Source of the DNA: Methylomonas rhizoryzae
GTDB lineage: Bacteria; Pseudomonadota; Gammaproteobacteria; Methylococcales; Methylomonadaceae
Length of the DNA stretch: 64,000 nt
Assembly: GCF_008632455.1 (NCBI RefSeq)
Contig: NZ_CP043929.1
Location: 806,001-870,000 of the forward strand
Direction of reading: 5' to 3'
Shown here: piece after piece, positions 35,000 to 44,101 of the stretch
Numbering within the stretch: the stretch's first letter is position 1
Layout: each line of letters begins with the position of its first letter
Position numbers and translations under genes: made by a program
The notes under the pieces: model-generated
Database searches by the model: none
Seen by the model: only the letters and a program-made list of their open reading frames with translations
Told to the model about the DNA's origin: nothing

Positions 35000-36299
35000 A
35001 GATCCGATATTCCGCCGAGCGGGCATGGGCGGTCAAACTTTCTCCGCGAGCCAGCACGGAGGCGGTTTTGCCTAGTTCCGCAGCGCCTTGAGCCGAACAA
35101 TTGATCAAGCTGCTGCGTTTTTGGAAATCGTATACGCCAAGCGGCGACGAATAACGGGCGGTGCCGGATGTCGGCAGCACGTGGTTGGGGCCGGCGCAGT
35201 AATCGCCCAGGGCTTCGGCGGTGTAGCGGCCCATGAAGATGGCGCCGGCGTTGCGGATCTGTTCGGCCAAGGCTTGCGGCTCGGCCACCGACAGTTCCAG
35301 ATGTTCCGGGGCGATGCGGTTGGCGACTTCGGCCGCTGCCGATAAATCCGGCACTTTGATGAAGGCACCGCGTCCGGTCAAGGAGGCGCGAATGATGTCG
35401 GCCCGCTCCATCGTCGGCAGCAGGCGGTTGATGCTGGCTTCGACCCGCTCCAAAAACTCGGCGTTATCGCTGATCAAAATCGCTTGCGCGTTTTCGTCGT
35501 GTTCGGCCTGGGAAAACAAATCCATCGCGATCCAATCCGGCTCGGTTTGGCCGTCGCAAATTACCAGGATTTCGGAGGGGCCGGCGATCATGTCTATGCC
35601 GACCTGGCCGAATACCAGTTTTTTAGCGGTTGCTACATAGATGTTGCCGGGGCCGACGATTTTATCCACCGCCGGCACGGTTTCGGTGCCGTAGGCCAAA
35701 GCCGCGACCGCTTGAGCGCCGCCTATCGTGAATATCCGGTCGACGCCGGCGAGATAGGCGGCCGCCAATACCATCGCGTTGGTTTCGCCGCGCGGCGTAG
35801 GCACCACCATGATCAATTCGCCGACCCCGGCAACCTTGGCCGGAATCGCGTTCATCAACACCGAGGACGGATAAGCCGCTTTCCCGCCCGGTACGTACAA
35901 GCCGGCCTTGTCCAGCGGCGTGACATTTTGCCCCAGCAGGGTGCCGTCGGTTTCGACAAACTGCCATGACTGCAGTTTTTGCCGTTCGGCGTAAGCCCGG
36001 ATGCGTGCGGCCGCGGTTTGCAAGGCTTGGGCTTGAGCGGCGGGCAGACTTTCCCAGGCTTGTTGCAAGGCCGTTTTGCTGAGTTCCAACTCGGTGCCGC
36101 AAGTAAAAGCCGTGGCATCGAAGCGGTTGGTGTATTCGATTAGCGCCGCGTCGCCGCGCCGGCGGATGTCGGCGATGATGTCCAGCACCCGTTTGTGGAT
36201 TTCCAAATCTTCGCCGGCATCCCATGCCAAACGTTGCTTGAGTCGGCTAGCGAAATCGGCGGCGGCATAATCCAGCCGAAACATGGAAAGTGCAGTCAT
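34998..36299 (-). CDS. hisD: histidinol dehydrogenase
   Basis: 433 residues, full length. It catalyses the last two steps of histidine synthesis, oxidising histidinol to histidine with two NAD. Family motifs seen: Y-V-P-G-G-K-A-A-Y-P-S-S-V-L, G-P-G-N-I-Y-V-A-T-A-K, D-M-I-A-G-P-S-E-I, D-L-F-S-Q-A-E-H-D (zinc ligands Gln/His) and A-P-E-H-L-E-L (active-site Glu/His). It overlaps hisG by four bases (ATGA) and ends the mlaFEDB-murA-hisG-hisD operon; hisC and the other his genes are not next to it. Confidence 0.96.
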   Translation of the reverse strand: MTALSMFRLDYAAADFASRLKQRLAWDAGEDLEIHKRVLDIIADIRRRGDAALIEYTNRFDATAFTCGTELELSKTALQQAWESLPAAQAQALQTAAARIRAYAERQKLQSWQFVETDGTLLGQNVTPLDKAGLYVPGGKAAYPSSVLMNAIPAKVAGVGELIMVVPTPRGETNAMVLAAAYLAGVDRIFTIGGAQAVAALAYGTETVPAVDKIVGPGNIYVATAKKLVFGQVGIDMIAGPSEILVICDGQTEPDWIAMDLFSQAEHDENAQAILISDNAEFLERVEASINRLLPTMERADIIRASLTGRGAFIKVPDLSAAAEVANRIAPEHLELSVAEPQALAEQIRNAGAIFMGRYTAEALGDYCAGPNHVLPTSGTARYSSPLGVYDFQKRSSLINCSAQGAAELGKTASVLARGESLTAHARSAEYRI

Positions 36300-36931
36300 G
36301 ACTGTGCCCTCTTAGCCAGGGTGGTTTCGAATTGGTCGATTAAAGCCTGAATAGCTTGATGTTTCATTTTCATGGCCGCCTTGTTGACTACCAGCCGCGA
36401 GGTAATGTCGGCGATCAATTCGCGCGGCTCCAGGCCGTTGGCTTTCAGGGTATTGCCGGTATCGACCAGATCGACGATGCAATCGGCCAAACCGACCAGC
36501 GGAGCCAGTTCCATCGAGCCGTACAATTTGATGATCTCGGCCTGGATGCCGAGATTCGCGAAATAACGTTGCGCCGATTTGACATACTTGGTAGCCACCC
36601 GCAAGCGTCCCTTGACCGGCGGTGCGCCGACCGGCCCGGCCGTCATCAGCCGGCAGCCGGCTATGCCTAAATCCAAGGGTTCGTACAAACTTTCCGCGCC
36701 GTGCTCCATCAGCACGTCTTTGCCGGCGATACCCAGGTCGGCCGCGCCGTATTCGACGAAGGTCGGCACGTCGGTGGCGCGAATGATCACCAGTTGTACG
36801 TCCGGGCGGGTGGTTTGCAAAATCAGCTTGCGGCTTTTATCCGGGTCGTCTACCGGAGTAATGCCGGCTTGTTCGAGAAACGGCAAGGCTTCTTCGTAAA
36901 TCCTGCCTTTGGAAACGGCGATGGTCAGCAT
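36296..36931 (-). CDS. hisG: ATP phosphoribosyltransferase, short form
   Basis: 211 residues, the short HisG form that lacks the C-terminal regulatory ACT-like domain and needs HisZ for activity and histidine feedback. T-I-A-V-S-K-G-R-I, Y-G-A-A-D-L-G-I-A-G-K-D and the phosphoribosyl-binding D-L-V-D-T-G-N-T-L are visible. It starts histidine synthesis by joining ATP and PRPP. No hisZ lies in this window, so it must be elsewhere. Placed 13 bases after murA and overlapping hisD by four. Confidence 0.95.
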   Translation of the reverse strand: MLTIAVSKGRIYEEALPFLEQAGITPVDDPDKSRKLILQTTRPDVQLVIIRATDVPTFVEYGAADLGIAGKDVLMEHGAESLYEPLDLGIAGCRLMTAGPVGAPPVKGRLRVATKYVKSAQRYFANLGIQAEIIKLYGSMELAPLVGLADCIVDLVDTGNTLKANGLEPRELIADITSRLVVNKAAMKMKHQAIQALIDQFETTLAKRAQS

Positions 36932-36944
36932 GGGAAGGTTTCGC

Positions 36945-38210
36945 TTATTCGGGTACCCGGCGTATGGTCGCGCCTAATTGAGTCAATTTTTCTTCGATGT
37001 GATCGTAACCGCGGTCGATGTGATAAATCCTGTCGACCAACGTGTCGCCGTCCGCCACCAAACCGGCCAACACCAAACTAGCCGAGGCGCGCAGGTCCGT
37101 GGCCATGACCGGTGCGCCGGTCAAACGTTCTATGCCGGAAATAATCGCGGTATTGGACTCCAGCCGGATTTGCGCCCCCATGCGTTGCAACTCTTGCATG
37201 TGCATGAAGCGGTTTTCGAATACCGTTTCGGTGATCACGCCCACTCCGTCGGCCACCGCATTCAATGCGGTAAATTGGGCTTGCATGTCGGTCGGAAACG
37301 CCGGATAGGGGGCGGTGCGCACCGAAACGGCGTGCGGGCGGCGGCCTTCCATGTCCAATTCTATCCAGTTATCGCCGCAGGTGATTTTTGCGCCGGTTTC
37401 TTTCAGTTTGTCCAGCACCGCGTCCAGCAAGGTCGGATCGGTATTTTTCAATTTGACTCGGCCGCGGCTGATCGCGCCGGCTACCAAATAGGTGCCGGTT
37501 TCGATCCGGTCCGGCAGAATGTCATAGTGCAAACCCGGCCGGCCCAGCCGTTCAACGCCCTCTACCGTCAAAATATCGGTGCCTATGCCGCTGATTTTGG
37601 CGCCCATCTTGTTTAAAAAATGCGCCAAATCGGAAACCTCGGGTTCCTTGGCGGCATTTTCGATAATGGTAGTGCCCTCGGCCAGGGTGGCGGCCATCAG
37701 AATGTTTTCGGTGCCGGTCACGGTGATTTTTTCCAGTACCAGGCGGCAGCCCTTTAAGCGCTTGGCTTTGGCATGGATGTAGCCGGCCTCGACCTCGATA
37801 TCCGCACCCATTTTAACCAACGAGTCGATATGGATGTCCACCGGTCTGGAACCTATCGCGCAGCCGCCCGGCAGCGACACGTGCGCTTCGCCGAAGCGGG
37901 CCAGCAGCGGACCTAATACCAGGATGGAAGCGCGCATGGTTTTGACCAGTTCGTAGGGCGCTTCGTATTTGTCGATGCGGCTGCTGTCGACTTCGACGTT
38001 CATTTTTTCGTCGACCAGCAGCCGCACGCCCATTTGCCCCAACAGTTCCAGGCTGGTGGTGATGTCGCGCAAATGCGGCACGTTGCCGATACTGACCGGC
38101 AGTTCGGATAGTATGGTTGCGGCTAAAATCGGCAAAGCGGCGTTTTTGGCGCCGGATATTTTGATTTCGCCCGATAAGGGGTTGCCGCCGGTAATCAGTA
38201 ATTTATCCAT
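36945..38210 (-). CDS. murA: UDP-N-acetylglucosamine 1-carboxyvinyltransferase
   Basis: 421 residues. It transfers enolpyruvate from PEP to UDP-GlcNAc, the first committed step of peptidoglycan synthesis, in the cytoplasm. The start G-G-N-P-L-S-G-E-I-K-I-S-G-A-K-N-A and the catalytic loop V-S-L-P-G-G-C-A-I-G-S-R-P are seen; the loop cysteine is the fosfomycin-sensitive residue. The BolA-like ibaG gene that often stands between mlaB and murA is absent; only 27 bases separate them. Confidence 0.96.
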   Translation of the reverse strand: MDKLLITGGNPLSGEIKISGAKNAALPILAATILSELPVSIGNVPHLRDITTSLELLGQMGVRLLVDEKMNVEVDSSRIDKYEAPYELVKTMRASILVLGPLLARFGEAHVSLPGGCAIGSRPVDIHIDSLVKMGADIEVEAGYIHAKAKRLKGCRLVLEKITVTGTENILMAATLAEGTTIIENAAKEPEVSDLAHFLNKMGAKISGIGTDILTVEGVERLGRPGLHYDILPDRIETGTYLVAGAISRGRVKLKNTDPTLLDAVLDKLKETGAKITCGDNWIELDMEGRRPHAVSVRTAPYPAFPTDMQAQFTALNAVADGVGVITETVFENRFMHMQELQRMGAQIRLESNTAIISGIERLTGAPVMATDLRASASLVLAGLVADGDTLVDRIYHIDRGYDHIEEKLTQLGATIRRVPE

Positions 38211-38237
38211 CGATGTTTGTAAAGGAAGTGAAGCGGT

Positions 38238-38549
38238 TCAAGCGCCGGCGCCGGAAAAATAGTCGGTTTTATCCAAACCGCTTAATCTGGCGAGGGCCAA
38301 CAATTGTTCCGGTACGTTTTTGAAGGTTAAGCGCGCGCGTATCATCCTGCTGTGGCGAATCCATTCGATCATTAACGCCAAGCCGGCACTGTCGGTGGTC
38401 TTGACTTGGGCCAAATCGATGCAGATTTCGTCTATGCCTTTCAGGTATCGAAACGACTGCAAGCTGTGCTTGTCGATGTTGGCAAAGGTCAAATTGCCTT
38501 CCACGCTGAAATAGCCGGGCGCTTGCTCGGTAAGGTTCAATCTGCCCAT
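38238..38549 (-). CDS. mlaB: MlaB, STAS-domain subunit of the Mla transporter
   Basis: 103 residues with a STAS fold (D-L-A-Q-V-K-T-T-D-S-A-G-L-A-L-M-I-E-W). The T-D-S-A-G motif contains the Thr/Ser typical of MlaB. MlaB binds and stimulates the MlaF ATPase in the inner-membrane complex that moves phospholipids to keep the outer membrane asymmetric. It shares one base with mlaD. The periplasmic carrier gene mlaC, normally between mlaD and mlaB, is missing here. Confidence 0.9.
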   Translation of the reverse strand: MGRLNLTEQAPGYFSVEGNLTFANIDKHSLQSFRYLKGIDEICIDLAQVKTTDSAGLALMIEWIRHSRMIRARLTFKNVPEQLLALARLSGLDKTDYFSGAGA

Positions 38550-39013
38550 TATTTGCTATCCGCTTTGTTCAGCAAAAACTTGCCTATCATTTGCTCCAGC
38601 ACGATGGCCGAACTGGTGATGTCGATTTGGCTTTTGTCTTGTAGATAGTCGTCCGACGAGCCCGGATCGATGCTGATGTATTGCTCGCCCAACAAGCCGG
38701 CGGTATAGATGCTGGCCGCGGAATCCATAGGCAGATTGTCGTACCGGGATTCGATGCGCATTGTCACTATCGACTCGTGGCTGTCTTTATCCAAAGCGAT
38801 CGAAGATACTCGACCGATGCGCACGCCGGCGACCGAGACCGGCGATTTGACTTTCAATCCCCCGGAATTTTGAAACCGCGCGGTCACCGTATAGCTGTCG
38901 TTGCTGGTGTAAGTGCCCAGGTTGCTGATTTGTAGCGCCATGTAAAACAGGGCGCCTATGCCCGCGGCCACGAACAAGCCGACCAGGGTGTCCTGTGTGT
39001 GCGAGTGCTGCAT
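38549..39013 (-). CDS. mlaD: MlaD, MCE-domain substrate-binding subunit
   Basis: 154 residues: a membrane helix (about 8-28) and an MCE domain (about 38-118; S-Y-T-V-T-A-R-F-Q-N-S-G-G-L, then V-A-G-V-R-I-G-R-V). It forms a hexameric ring on the periplasmic face of MlaFE. The Y-T-A-G-L-L-G-E-Q-Y-I-S-I-D-P-G segment is highly conserved in the family. One base separates it from mlaE. Confidence 0.93.
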   Translation of the reverse strand: MQHSHTQDTLVGLFVAAGIGALFYMALQISNLGTYTSNDSYTVTARFQNSGGLKVKSPVSVAGVRIGRVSSIALDKDSHESIVTMRIESRYDNLPMDSAASIYTAGLLGEQYISIDPGSSDDYLQDKSQIDITSSAIVLEQMIGKFLLNKADSK

Positions 39014-39014
39014 G

Positions 39015-39797
39015 TTAAATGTCTCCGAACATCAAAGCCGTTAAAATGAAATCCAAGCCTAAAATGGCAAACGCCGAATTGACCACGGTACGGGTGGTGG
39101 CGCGGCTAACCCCTTCGGAAGTCGGGACGGCGTCGTAACCTTCGAACAATGCGATCCAAGACACTACAAAACCGAATACCAAGCTTTTCACCCAGCCGTT
39201 GACGATGTCTTCGCGAAAATCGATGCCGGCTTGCATTTGTGCCCAGAACGAGCCGTCGTCGACGCCCAGCATGCCGACCCCGACCAGATAACCGCCCATT
39301 ACGCCTATGGTGCTGAAAATTGCCGCCAGTAACGGGTTGGAGAGCAAGCCGGCCAAAAAGCGCGGCGAAATGATGCGGTTGATAGGGTCTACCGCCATCA
39401 TTTCCATGCCGGACAATTGTTCGGTGGCTTTCATCAAACCGATCTCGGCGGTCAAGGCCGATCCGGCCCGGCCGGCGAATAACAGGGCCGAAACGACCGG
39501 GCCTAATTCGCGCACCAGCGAGGCGGCCACCATCAGCCCCAAGGACTCTTCGGCGCCGAAGTCCGACAGGATATAAAAACCTTGCAGTGCCAGCACCATG
39601 CCGACGAACAGCCCGGATATGGCGATGATCAAAAACGACAGCACGCCGACCGAATACATTTGTTTGGTCAGTAAATTCAGGCGCGGCAGCACTTCGCCTA
39701 TGCCGGACAGGGTGTGCAGCAGAAAGAACGTGCCGCGCCCCAATTTGGCGAAACCGACGCGGGTGGTTTGTCCCAATGATTCCAAGTAATGCAACAT
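39015..39797 (-). CDS. mlaE: MlaE, permease of the Mla lipid transporter
   Basis: 260 residues with five to six membrane segments and the family loop L-T-A-E-I-G-L-M-K-A-T-E-Q-L-S-G-M-E-M-M, which contacts the ATPase. It is the integral membrane dimer of the MlaFEDB complex. 16 bases after mlaF and one before mlaD. Confidence 0.95.
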   Translation of the reverse strand: MLHYLESLGQTTRVGFAKLGRGTFFLLHTLSGIGEVLPRLNLLTKQMYSVGVLSFLIIAISGLFVGMVLALQGFYILSDFGAEESLGLMVAASLVRELGPVVSALLFAGRAGSALTAEIGLMKATEQLSGMEMMAVDPINRIISPRFLAGLLSNPLLAAIFSTIGVMGGYLVGVGMLGVDDGSFWAQMQAGIDFREDIVNGWVKSLVFGFVVSWIALFEGYDAVPTSEGVSRATTRTVVNSAFAILGLDFILTALMFGDI

Positions 39798-39813
39798 GTT
39801 TTGCCGAACCGCG

Positions 39814-40632
39814 TTATTTAGAGGCTAATAAATCGTCGAGATAGTCGCGCGCGGGGTAATGAAAGTGCACCGGTCCGTCCGCATCGCCGTTCATGAATTG
39901 GCGCACCCACTCGGATTGCGACACCGCCAATTGTTGCGGTGTGCCTTGCCCGATGATTTTACTGTCCGATAATACGTAGACGTAATCGGCAATCGCCGCA
40001 GTTTCCTGCACGTCGTGCGACACCACGATGCTGGTCAAACCCAAGGTGTTGTTCAACGATTTGATCAAATGCACCAACACGCCCATGGAAATCGGGTCTT
40101 GGCCGGTGAACGGCTCGTCGTACATGATCATCATCGGGTCCAAGGCAATCGCCCGTGCCAACGCTACCCGCCGCGCCATGCCGCCGGACAATTCGGCCGG
40201 CATCAACTCGCGCGCGCCGCGCAAACCCACGGCGTTCAATTTCATCAACACTAAGGTACGGATCATCGATTCGGGCAAATGGGTGTGCTCGCGCAACGGA
40301 AACGCCACGTTATCGTACACGTTCATGTCGGTCAGCAGCGCGCCGCTTTGAAACAACATGCCCATCCGTTTGCGTAGCGCGTAAAGTTGCTTGGTTTTCA
40401 AACGATGCACGTCTTGTCCGTCTACCAGGATTTGTCCGGCATCCGGATACAACTGCCCGCCGATCAATTTCAGCAAGGTGGTTTTACCGGTGCCGCTCGG
40501 GCCCATGATCGCAGTCACTTTGCCGCGCTGTATGGTCAGGCTGACGTCGTCGAAAATCTTCCGGGCGCCGCGGGAGAAACTAAGATTTTTGACGGCGACG
40601 ATAGAGTCGTGAGAGACGGCGCGGCTAGGCAT
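39814..40632 (-). CDS. mlaF: MlaF, ATPase of the Mla lipid transporter
   Basis: 272 residues. ABC ATPase with Walker A G-P-S-G-T-G-K-T (about 43-50), signature L-S-G-G-M-A-R-R (about 150) and Walker B M-I-M-Y-D-E-P-F-T-G-Q-D-P. The F-Q-S-G-A-L-L-T-D-M-N-V-Y Q-loop region is typical of MCE-type ATPases. First gene of mlaFEDB-murA-hisG-hisD, divergent from kdsD as in many gammaproteobacteria. Confidence 0.96.
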   Translation of the reverse strand: MPSRAVSHDSIVAVKNLSFSRGARKIFDDVSLTIQRGKVTAIMGPSGTGKTTLLKLIGGQLYPDAGQILVDGQDVHRLKTKQLYALRKRMGMLFQSGALLTDMNVYDNVAFPLREHTHLPESMIRTLVLMKLNAVGLRGARELMPAELSGGMARRVALARAIALDPMMIMYDEPFTGQDPISMGVLVHLIKSLNNTLGLTSIVVSHDVQETAAIADYVYVLSDSKIIGQGTPQQLAVSQSEWVRQFMNGDADGPVHFHYPARDYLDDLLASK

Positions 40633-40673
40633 TTGCTTGAATTTGCGGAAAATGGCGGCAACTGTAATCGGCT

Positions 40674-40703
40674 ATTGTCCCCGACCCGCCGAGAACAAGT
40701 CAA
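40674..40703 (-). promoter_or_regulatory. possible sigma-70 promoter for the mla operon
   Basis: On the minus strand: -35 TTGACT (40703-40698), 18-base spacer, -10 GACAAT (40679-40674), about 40 bases before the mlaF start. Five and four of six positions match consensus. Confidence 0.35.
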
Positions 40704-40771
40704 TGACTCGGGATGAAAACACAGGCCATAACATGCAATAATAGTACCTTTTTTAACGCGGCAAATTGGCG

Positions 40772-41752
40772 ATGGGTTTTCAGCAAGATCAGGACGTTCA
40801 GGCATTGGCGCTCGCGGTGATACAAACCGAGATGCAGGCCGTGGCCGATCTGGTGGAACGCATAGACCGGCAATTCGTAGCCGCCTGTCGGCAACTGCTG
40901 GCTTGCCAAGGCCGCGTGGTCGTCACCGGCATGGGCAAGTCCGGACATATCGCCGGCAAAATCGCCGCAACCCTGGCCAGTACCGGTACCCCGGCGTTTT
41001 TCGTGCATCCCGGCGAAGCCAGTCACGGGGATTTGGGCATGATCACTCGCCAGGACGTGGTGTTGGCTTTATCCAATTCCGGCAACACCGAAGAAATTTT
41101 GACTATCCTACCCATCATTAAGCGCTTGGGGGTGCCGTTAATCGCGATGACCGGCAATCCGGAGTCGCCGTTGGCTCAGTTTGCCAGCGTACATATCAAC
41201 GTCGGCGTGTCGCAGGAAGCCTGTCCGCTGGGTTTAGCTCCCACCTCCAGTACCACCGCGGCTTTGGTGATGGGAGACGCATTGGCGGTATCTTTGTTGC
41301 AGGCGCGGGGGTTTACCCGCGACGACTTCGCGCTGTCGCATCCGGGGGGCAGCTTGGGCAAGCGCCTGCTGTTGCAAGTGCAGGACGTCATGCACTGCAA
41401 CGGGGAAATACCTAAGGTGTCCGATGCCGTTTTGGTTAAACAGGCTTTGCTGGAGATGACCGACAAGAAACTCGGCATGACCGCCGTGGTCAACGGCGAG
41501 GGCAAAGTGAGGGGCATATTTACCGACGGCGACTTGCGCCGCATGCTGGAGAAAAATCTGGATGTACACACGACGCCGGTGTCCGAGGTTATGACCGAAA
41601 CCTGTACTACGATTGCGGCGGACATCCTGGCTGCAGAAGCGATGCAAATTATGGAAACCAAGAAAATCAACGCCTTGCTTGTGGTAGACGCCGACAAGAG
41701 CCTGCTCGGCGCGTTGAATATGCACGATCTGTTGCGCGCGGGTTTGCGCTAA
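40772..41752 (+). CDS. kdsD: D-arabinose 5-phosphate isomerase
   Basis: 326 residues: an N-terminal SIS sugar-isomerase domain (G-M-G-K-S-G-H-I-A-G-K-I, H-P-G-E-A-S-H-G-D-L-G, S-N-S-G-N-T-E-E-I) and two C-terminal CBS domains. It makes arabinose 5-phosphate from ribulose 5-phosphate, the first step to Kdo for lipopolysaccharide. The ATG at 40772 fits the family; a TTG two codons earlier is in frame. Followed by kdsC after a gap of six bases. Confidence 0.95.
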   Translation: MGFQQDQDVQALALAVIQTEMQAVADLVERIDRQFVAACRQLLACQGRVVVTGMGKSGHIAGKIAATLASTGTPAFFVHPGEASHGDLGMITRQDVVLALSNSGNTEEILTILPIIKRLGVPLIAMTGNPESPLAQFASVHINVGVSQEACPLGLAPTSSTTAALVMGDALAVSLLQARGFTRDDFALSHPGGSLGKRLLLQVQDVMHCNGEIPKVSDAVLVKQALLEMTDKKLGMTAVVNGEGKVRGIFTDGDLRRMLEKNLDVHTTPVSEVMTETCTTIAADILAAEAMQIMETKKINALLVVDADKSLLGALNMHDLLRAGLR

Positions 41753-41758
41753 TCGGCG

Positions 41759-42304
41759 ATGACGGAAGCGCTCAATCATTTAAGCGGCGAACAGCGCGCC
41801 AAAATCAGCCGGCTGAAATTGCTGATTTTGGACGTTGACGGCGTACTCACCGACGGCAGGCTGTTTTTCGACGATAGCGGCAAGGAGTACAAATGCTTTC
41901 ACGCCCGCGACGGCCACGGCATTAAATTGTTGCGGCAAACCGGCGTGGAAGTTGCGGTCATTTCCGGTCGCAAGTCGCATTCCGTGACGCTTAGGATGCA
42001 AAGTTTGGGGGTTGACCGGGTTTATCAAGGTCACGAAAACAAACGGGCCGCCTTCGCCGAGCTGTTGGACGCGCTGGATCTAAAAGCCGGTCAAGCCGCC
42101 CACGTCGGCGACGATATTTTAGACTTGCCCATCATGACTCAGGTCGGATTTGCGGTGGCGGTTGCCGACGCGCATTTCGCGGTCAGGCAACGCGCCGATT
42201 GGTGTACTCAAAATCCCGGCGGTTTAGGCGCGGTTCGCGAGGTATGCGATCTGATCATGCTGGTACAAAACACCTTCGACGCGGCGCTAAAGGCTTACTT
42301 ATGA
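41759..42304 (+). CDS. kdsC: Kdo 8-phosphate phosphatase
   Basis: 181 residues, HAD phosphatase of the small tetrameric KdsC type. The nucleophile motif L-D-V-D-G-V-L-T-D-G-R-L and the metal-binding G-D-D-I-L-D-L-P are seen. It hydrolyses Kdo 8-phosphate to free Kdo. Its stop overlaps the lptC start by four bases. Confidence 0.95.
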   Translation: MTEALNHLSGEQRAKISRLKLLILDVDGVLTDGRLFFDDSGKEYKCFHARDGHGIKLLRQTGVEVAVISGRKSHSVTLRMQSLGVDRVYQGHENKRAAFAELLDALDLKAGQAAHVGDDILDLPIMTQVGFAVAVADAHFAVRQRADWCTQNPGGLGAVREVCDLIMLVQNTFDAALKAYL

Positions 42305-42867
42305 GCTTTTGGGACAAATATCAGCTATACGTTTACGTAGCTTTGCTGGCGCTGGCCTCGTGGTGGCTGCAGCAGCGTTACGAACAACAACAAGCGGAAA
42401 TCAAAGTGGCCGAAAACAGCCCGGATTTTTATAGCGAAAGCTACAGCAAAGTACAAATGGACACGGACGGCCTACCGAAAAACCAATTGCACGCCAAAGC
42501 GATGCAACATTACAAAGCGGACGGGACAACCCACTTGCAGCAGCCGGTGATGACCTTGTTCAACGCCAACGCGGCGCCTTGGCTGATAACCGCCGATAGC
42601 GCAATCTTGGCGGCCGACGGCGATCATTTGCAGCTAAACGGCGAAACCCACATCAGCCGGGAGGCGCGTGTCGGTAAGCCTGCGTTGCGAGTCAATACTT
42701 CCGACTTAAACGTCGTACTCTCGACGCATTACGCCGAAACCGCGGCGTGGGCGGAGATTGTCAGTGTGCCCAACAAAACCGCGGGCATCGGTATGGAAGT
42801 GACCTTTGTCAGTCCGGTTAACTTGAAGCTATTGTCCAAGGTAAAAGGGCGTTATGAAGTTAAATAA
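42301..42867 (+). CDS. lptC: LPS export protein LptC
   Basis: 188 residues: one N-terminal membrane helix (about 8-22) and a periplasmic beta-jellyroll. LptC is bound to the LptBFG transporter and passes lipopolysaccharide to LptA. The ATG at 42301 overlaps the kdsC stop (ATGA), which decides the start. Its end overlaps lptA by 14 bases. Confidence 0.92.
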   Translation: MSFWDKYQLYVYVALLALASWWLQQRYEQQQAEIKVAENSPDFYSESYSKVQMDTDGLPKNQLHAKAMQHYKADGTTHLQQPVMTLFNANAAPWLITADSAILAADGDHLQLNGETHISREARVGKPALRVNTSDLNVVLSTHYAETAAWAEIVSVPNKTAGIGMEVTFVSPVNLKLLSKVKGRYEVK

Positions 42868-43360
42868 AATAATGCTGAGCGTTTTTATCCCGTTATTGGC
42901 CGTACAGCCGATAGCCGCCTTAGAATCGGATCCCGAGCAACCGGTTTACATCGACTCGGACCAGGCCACTTACAACGAAAAAGCCGAAACCAGTACTTAT
43001 ACCGGCAACGTGGTAGCGACCCAGGGCAGTATCAAAATCGATGCCGACAAGCTGGTGGTGTATCTGAAAAACGGCGACATCGTCAAGCTGGTCGCGACCG
43101 GGAATCCGTCCAAATTCAAGCAATTGCCGGCCGCCGGCAAAGACGAAATTCACGGCGAGGGCTTGGTGAACGAGTTTTATCCGGACAAAAATCTGTTGAT
43201 TTTCACCAAAAACGCTTCGGTGTGGCAGGGCGACGCCCGGCAATCCAGCGATTACATCGAGTACGACACCAAAAATTCGTTGCTGAAAGCCGGCGAGGCC
43301 AGTTCGGACGGGAAACGCGTACATTCCGTGATCAAACCTAAAGCGAAAAAAACTCCCTGA
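42854..43360 (+). CDS. lptA: LPS transport periplasmic bridge protein LptA
   Basis: 168 residues with a signal peptide (about 1-22, ending I-A-A-L) and an OstA-type jellyroll (V-Y-I-D-S-D-Q-A-T-Y, T-Y-T-G-N-V-V-A-T-Q-G). LptA units stack to form the bridge carrying lipopolysaccharide across the periplasm between LptC and LptD. The basic tail K-P-K-A-K-K-T-P is short. One base separates it from lptB. Confidence 0.94.
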   Translation: MKLNKIMLSVFIPLLAVQPIAALESDPEQPVYIDSDQATYNEKAETSTYTGNVVATQGSIKIDADKLVVYLKNGDIVKLVATGNPSKFKQLPAAGKDEIHGEGLVNEFYPDKNLLIFTKNASVWQGDARQSSDYIEYDTKNSLLKAGEASSDGKRVHSVIKPKAKKTP

Positions 43361-43361
43361 T

Positions 43362-44087
43362 ATGGCCCGGCTGCGCGCGAACCAACTCTTCAAAAGCTAT
43401 AACCGGCGCAACGTGGTCGACGGCGTCAGCCTGCAGGTCGATACCGGCGAGGTAGTCGGCTTGCTCGGTCCAAACGGCGCCGGCAAGACTACCAGTTTCT
43501 ATATGCTGGTCGGTCTGATCAAGGCCGAGGCCGGCGAAATTTTTCTGGACGAGCTAAGCATCACCCATCACCCTATGCACCGGCGCGCCCGCCTGGGTAT
43601 CGGTTATTTGGCCCAGGAAGCGTCGGTGTTTCGCAAATTGAACGTAGCCGACAACCTGCGGGCGGTGCTGCAAATCCGTAACGATTTGACCGACGGCCAG
43701 ATCGAATTGATGATAGACGAACTGTTGGGCGAGTTCGGCATCAGCCACTTGCGCAGCCAAATCGCACTGGGATTGTCCGGCGGAGAAAGGCGTCGGGTCG
43801 AAATAGCCAGGGCTCTCGCCTCCGAGCCGCAATTTATTTTGCTCGACGAACCTTTTGCCGGCGTAGATCCCATCTCGGTATTAGAATTGCAAAAAATCAT
43901 CGCGCATTTGAAAAATCGCGGTATAGGGATATTGATCACCGAACACAAAGTTAGGGAAACTCTGCAAATATGCGACCGGGCCTACATTATGAATGCCGGC
44001 CGCGTGATCGCCGAAGGGCCGTCGCGCGAGTTGGTCGATAATGAGGAAGTACGCCGGGTTTATCTGGGCGACACATTTAGTCTATAG
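43362..44087 (+). CDS. lptB: LPS export ABC ATPase LptB
   Basis: 241 residues. Walker A G-P-N-G-A-G-K-T, Q-loop L-A-Q-E-A-S-V-F, signature L-S-G-G-E-R-R-R and Walker B F-I-L-L-D-E-P-F-A-G-V-D-P. It powers extraction of lipopolysaccharide from the inner membrane with LptF/LptG, which are not encoded here. Followed 14 bases later by rpoN, the usual order in gammaproteobacteria. Confidence 0.97.
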   Translation: MARLRANQLFKSYNRRNVVDGVSLQVDTGEVVGLLGPNGAGKTTSFYMLVGLIKAEAGEIFLDELSITHHPMHRRARLGIGYLAQEASVFRKLNVADNLRAVLQIRNDLTDGQIELMIDELLGEFGISHLRSQIALGLSGGERRRVEIARALASEPQFILLDEPFAGVDPISVLELQKIIAHLKNRGIGILITEHKVRETLQICDRAYIMNAGRVIAEGPSRELVDNEEVRRVYLGDTFSL

Positions 44088-44101
44088 CGATCCGAATAGT
44101 T

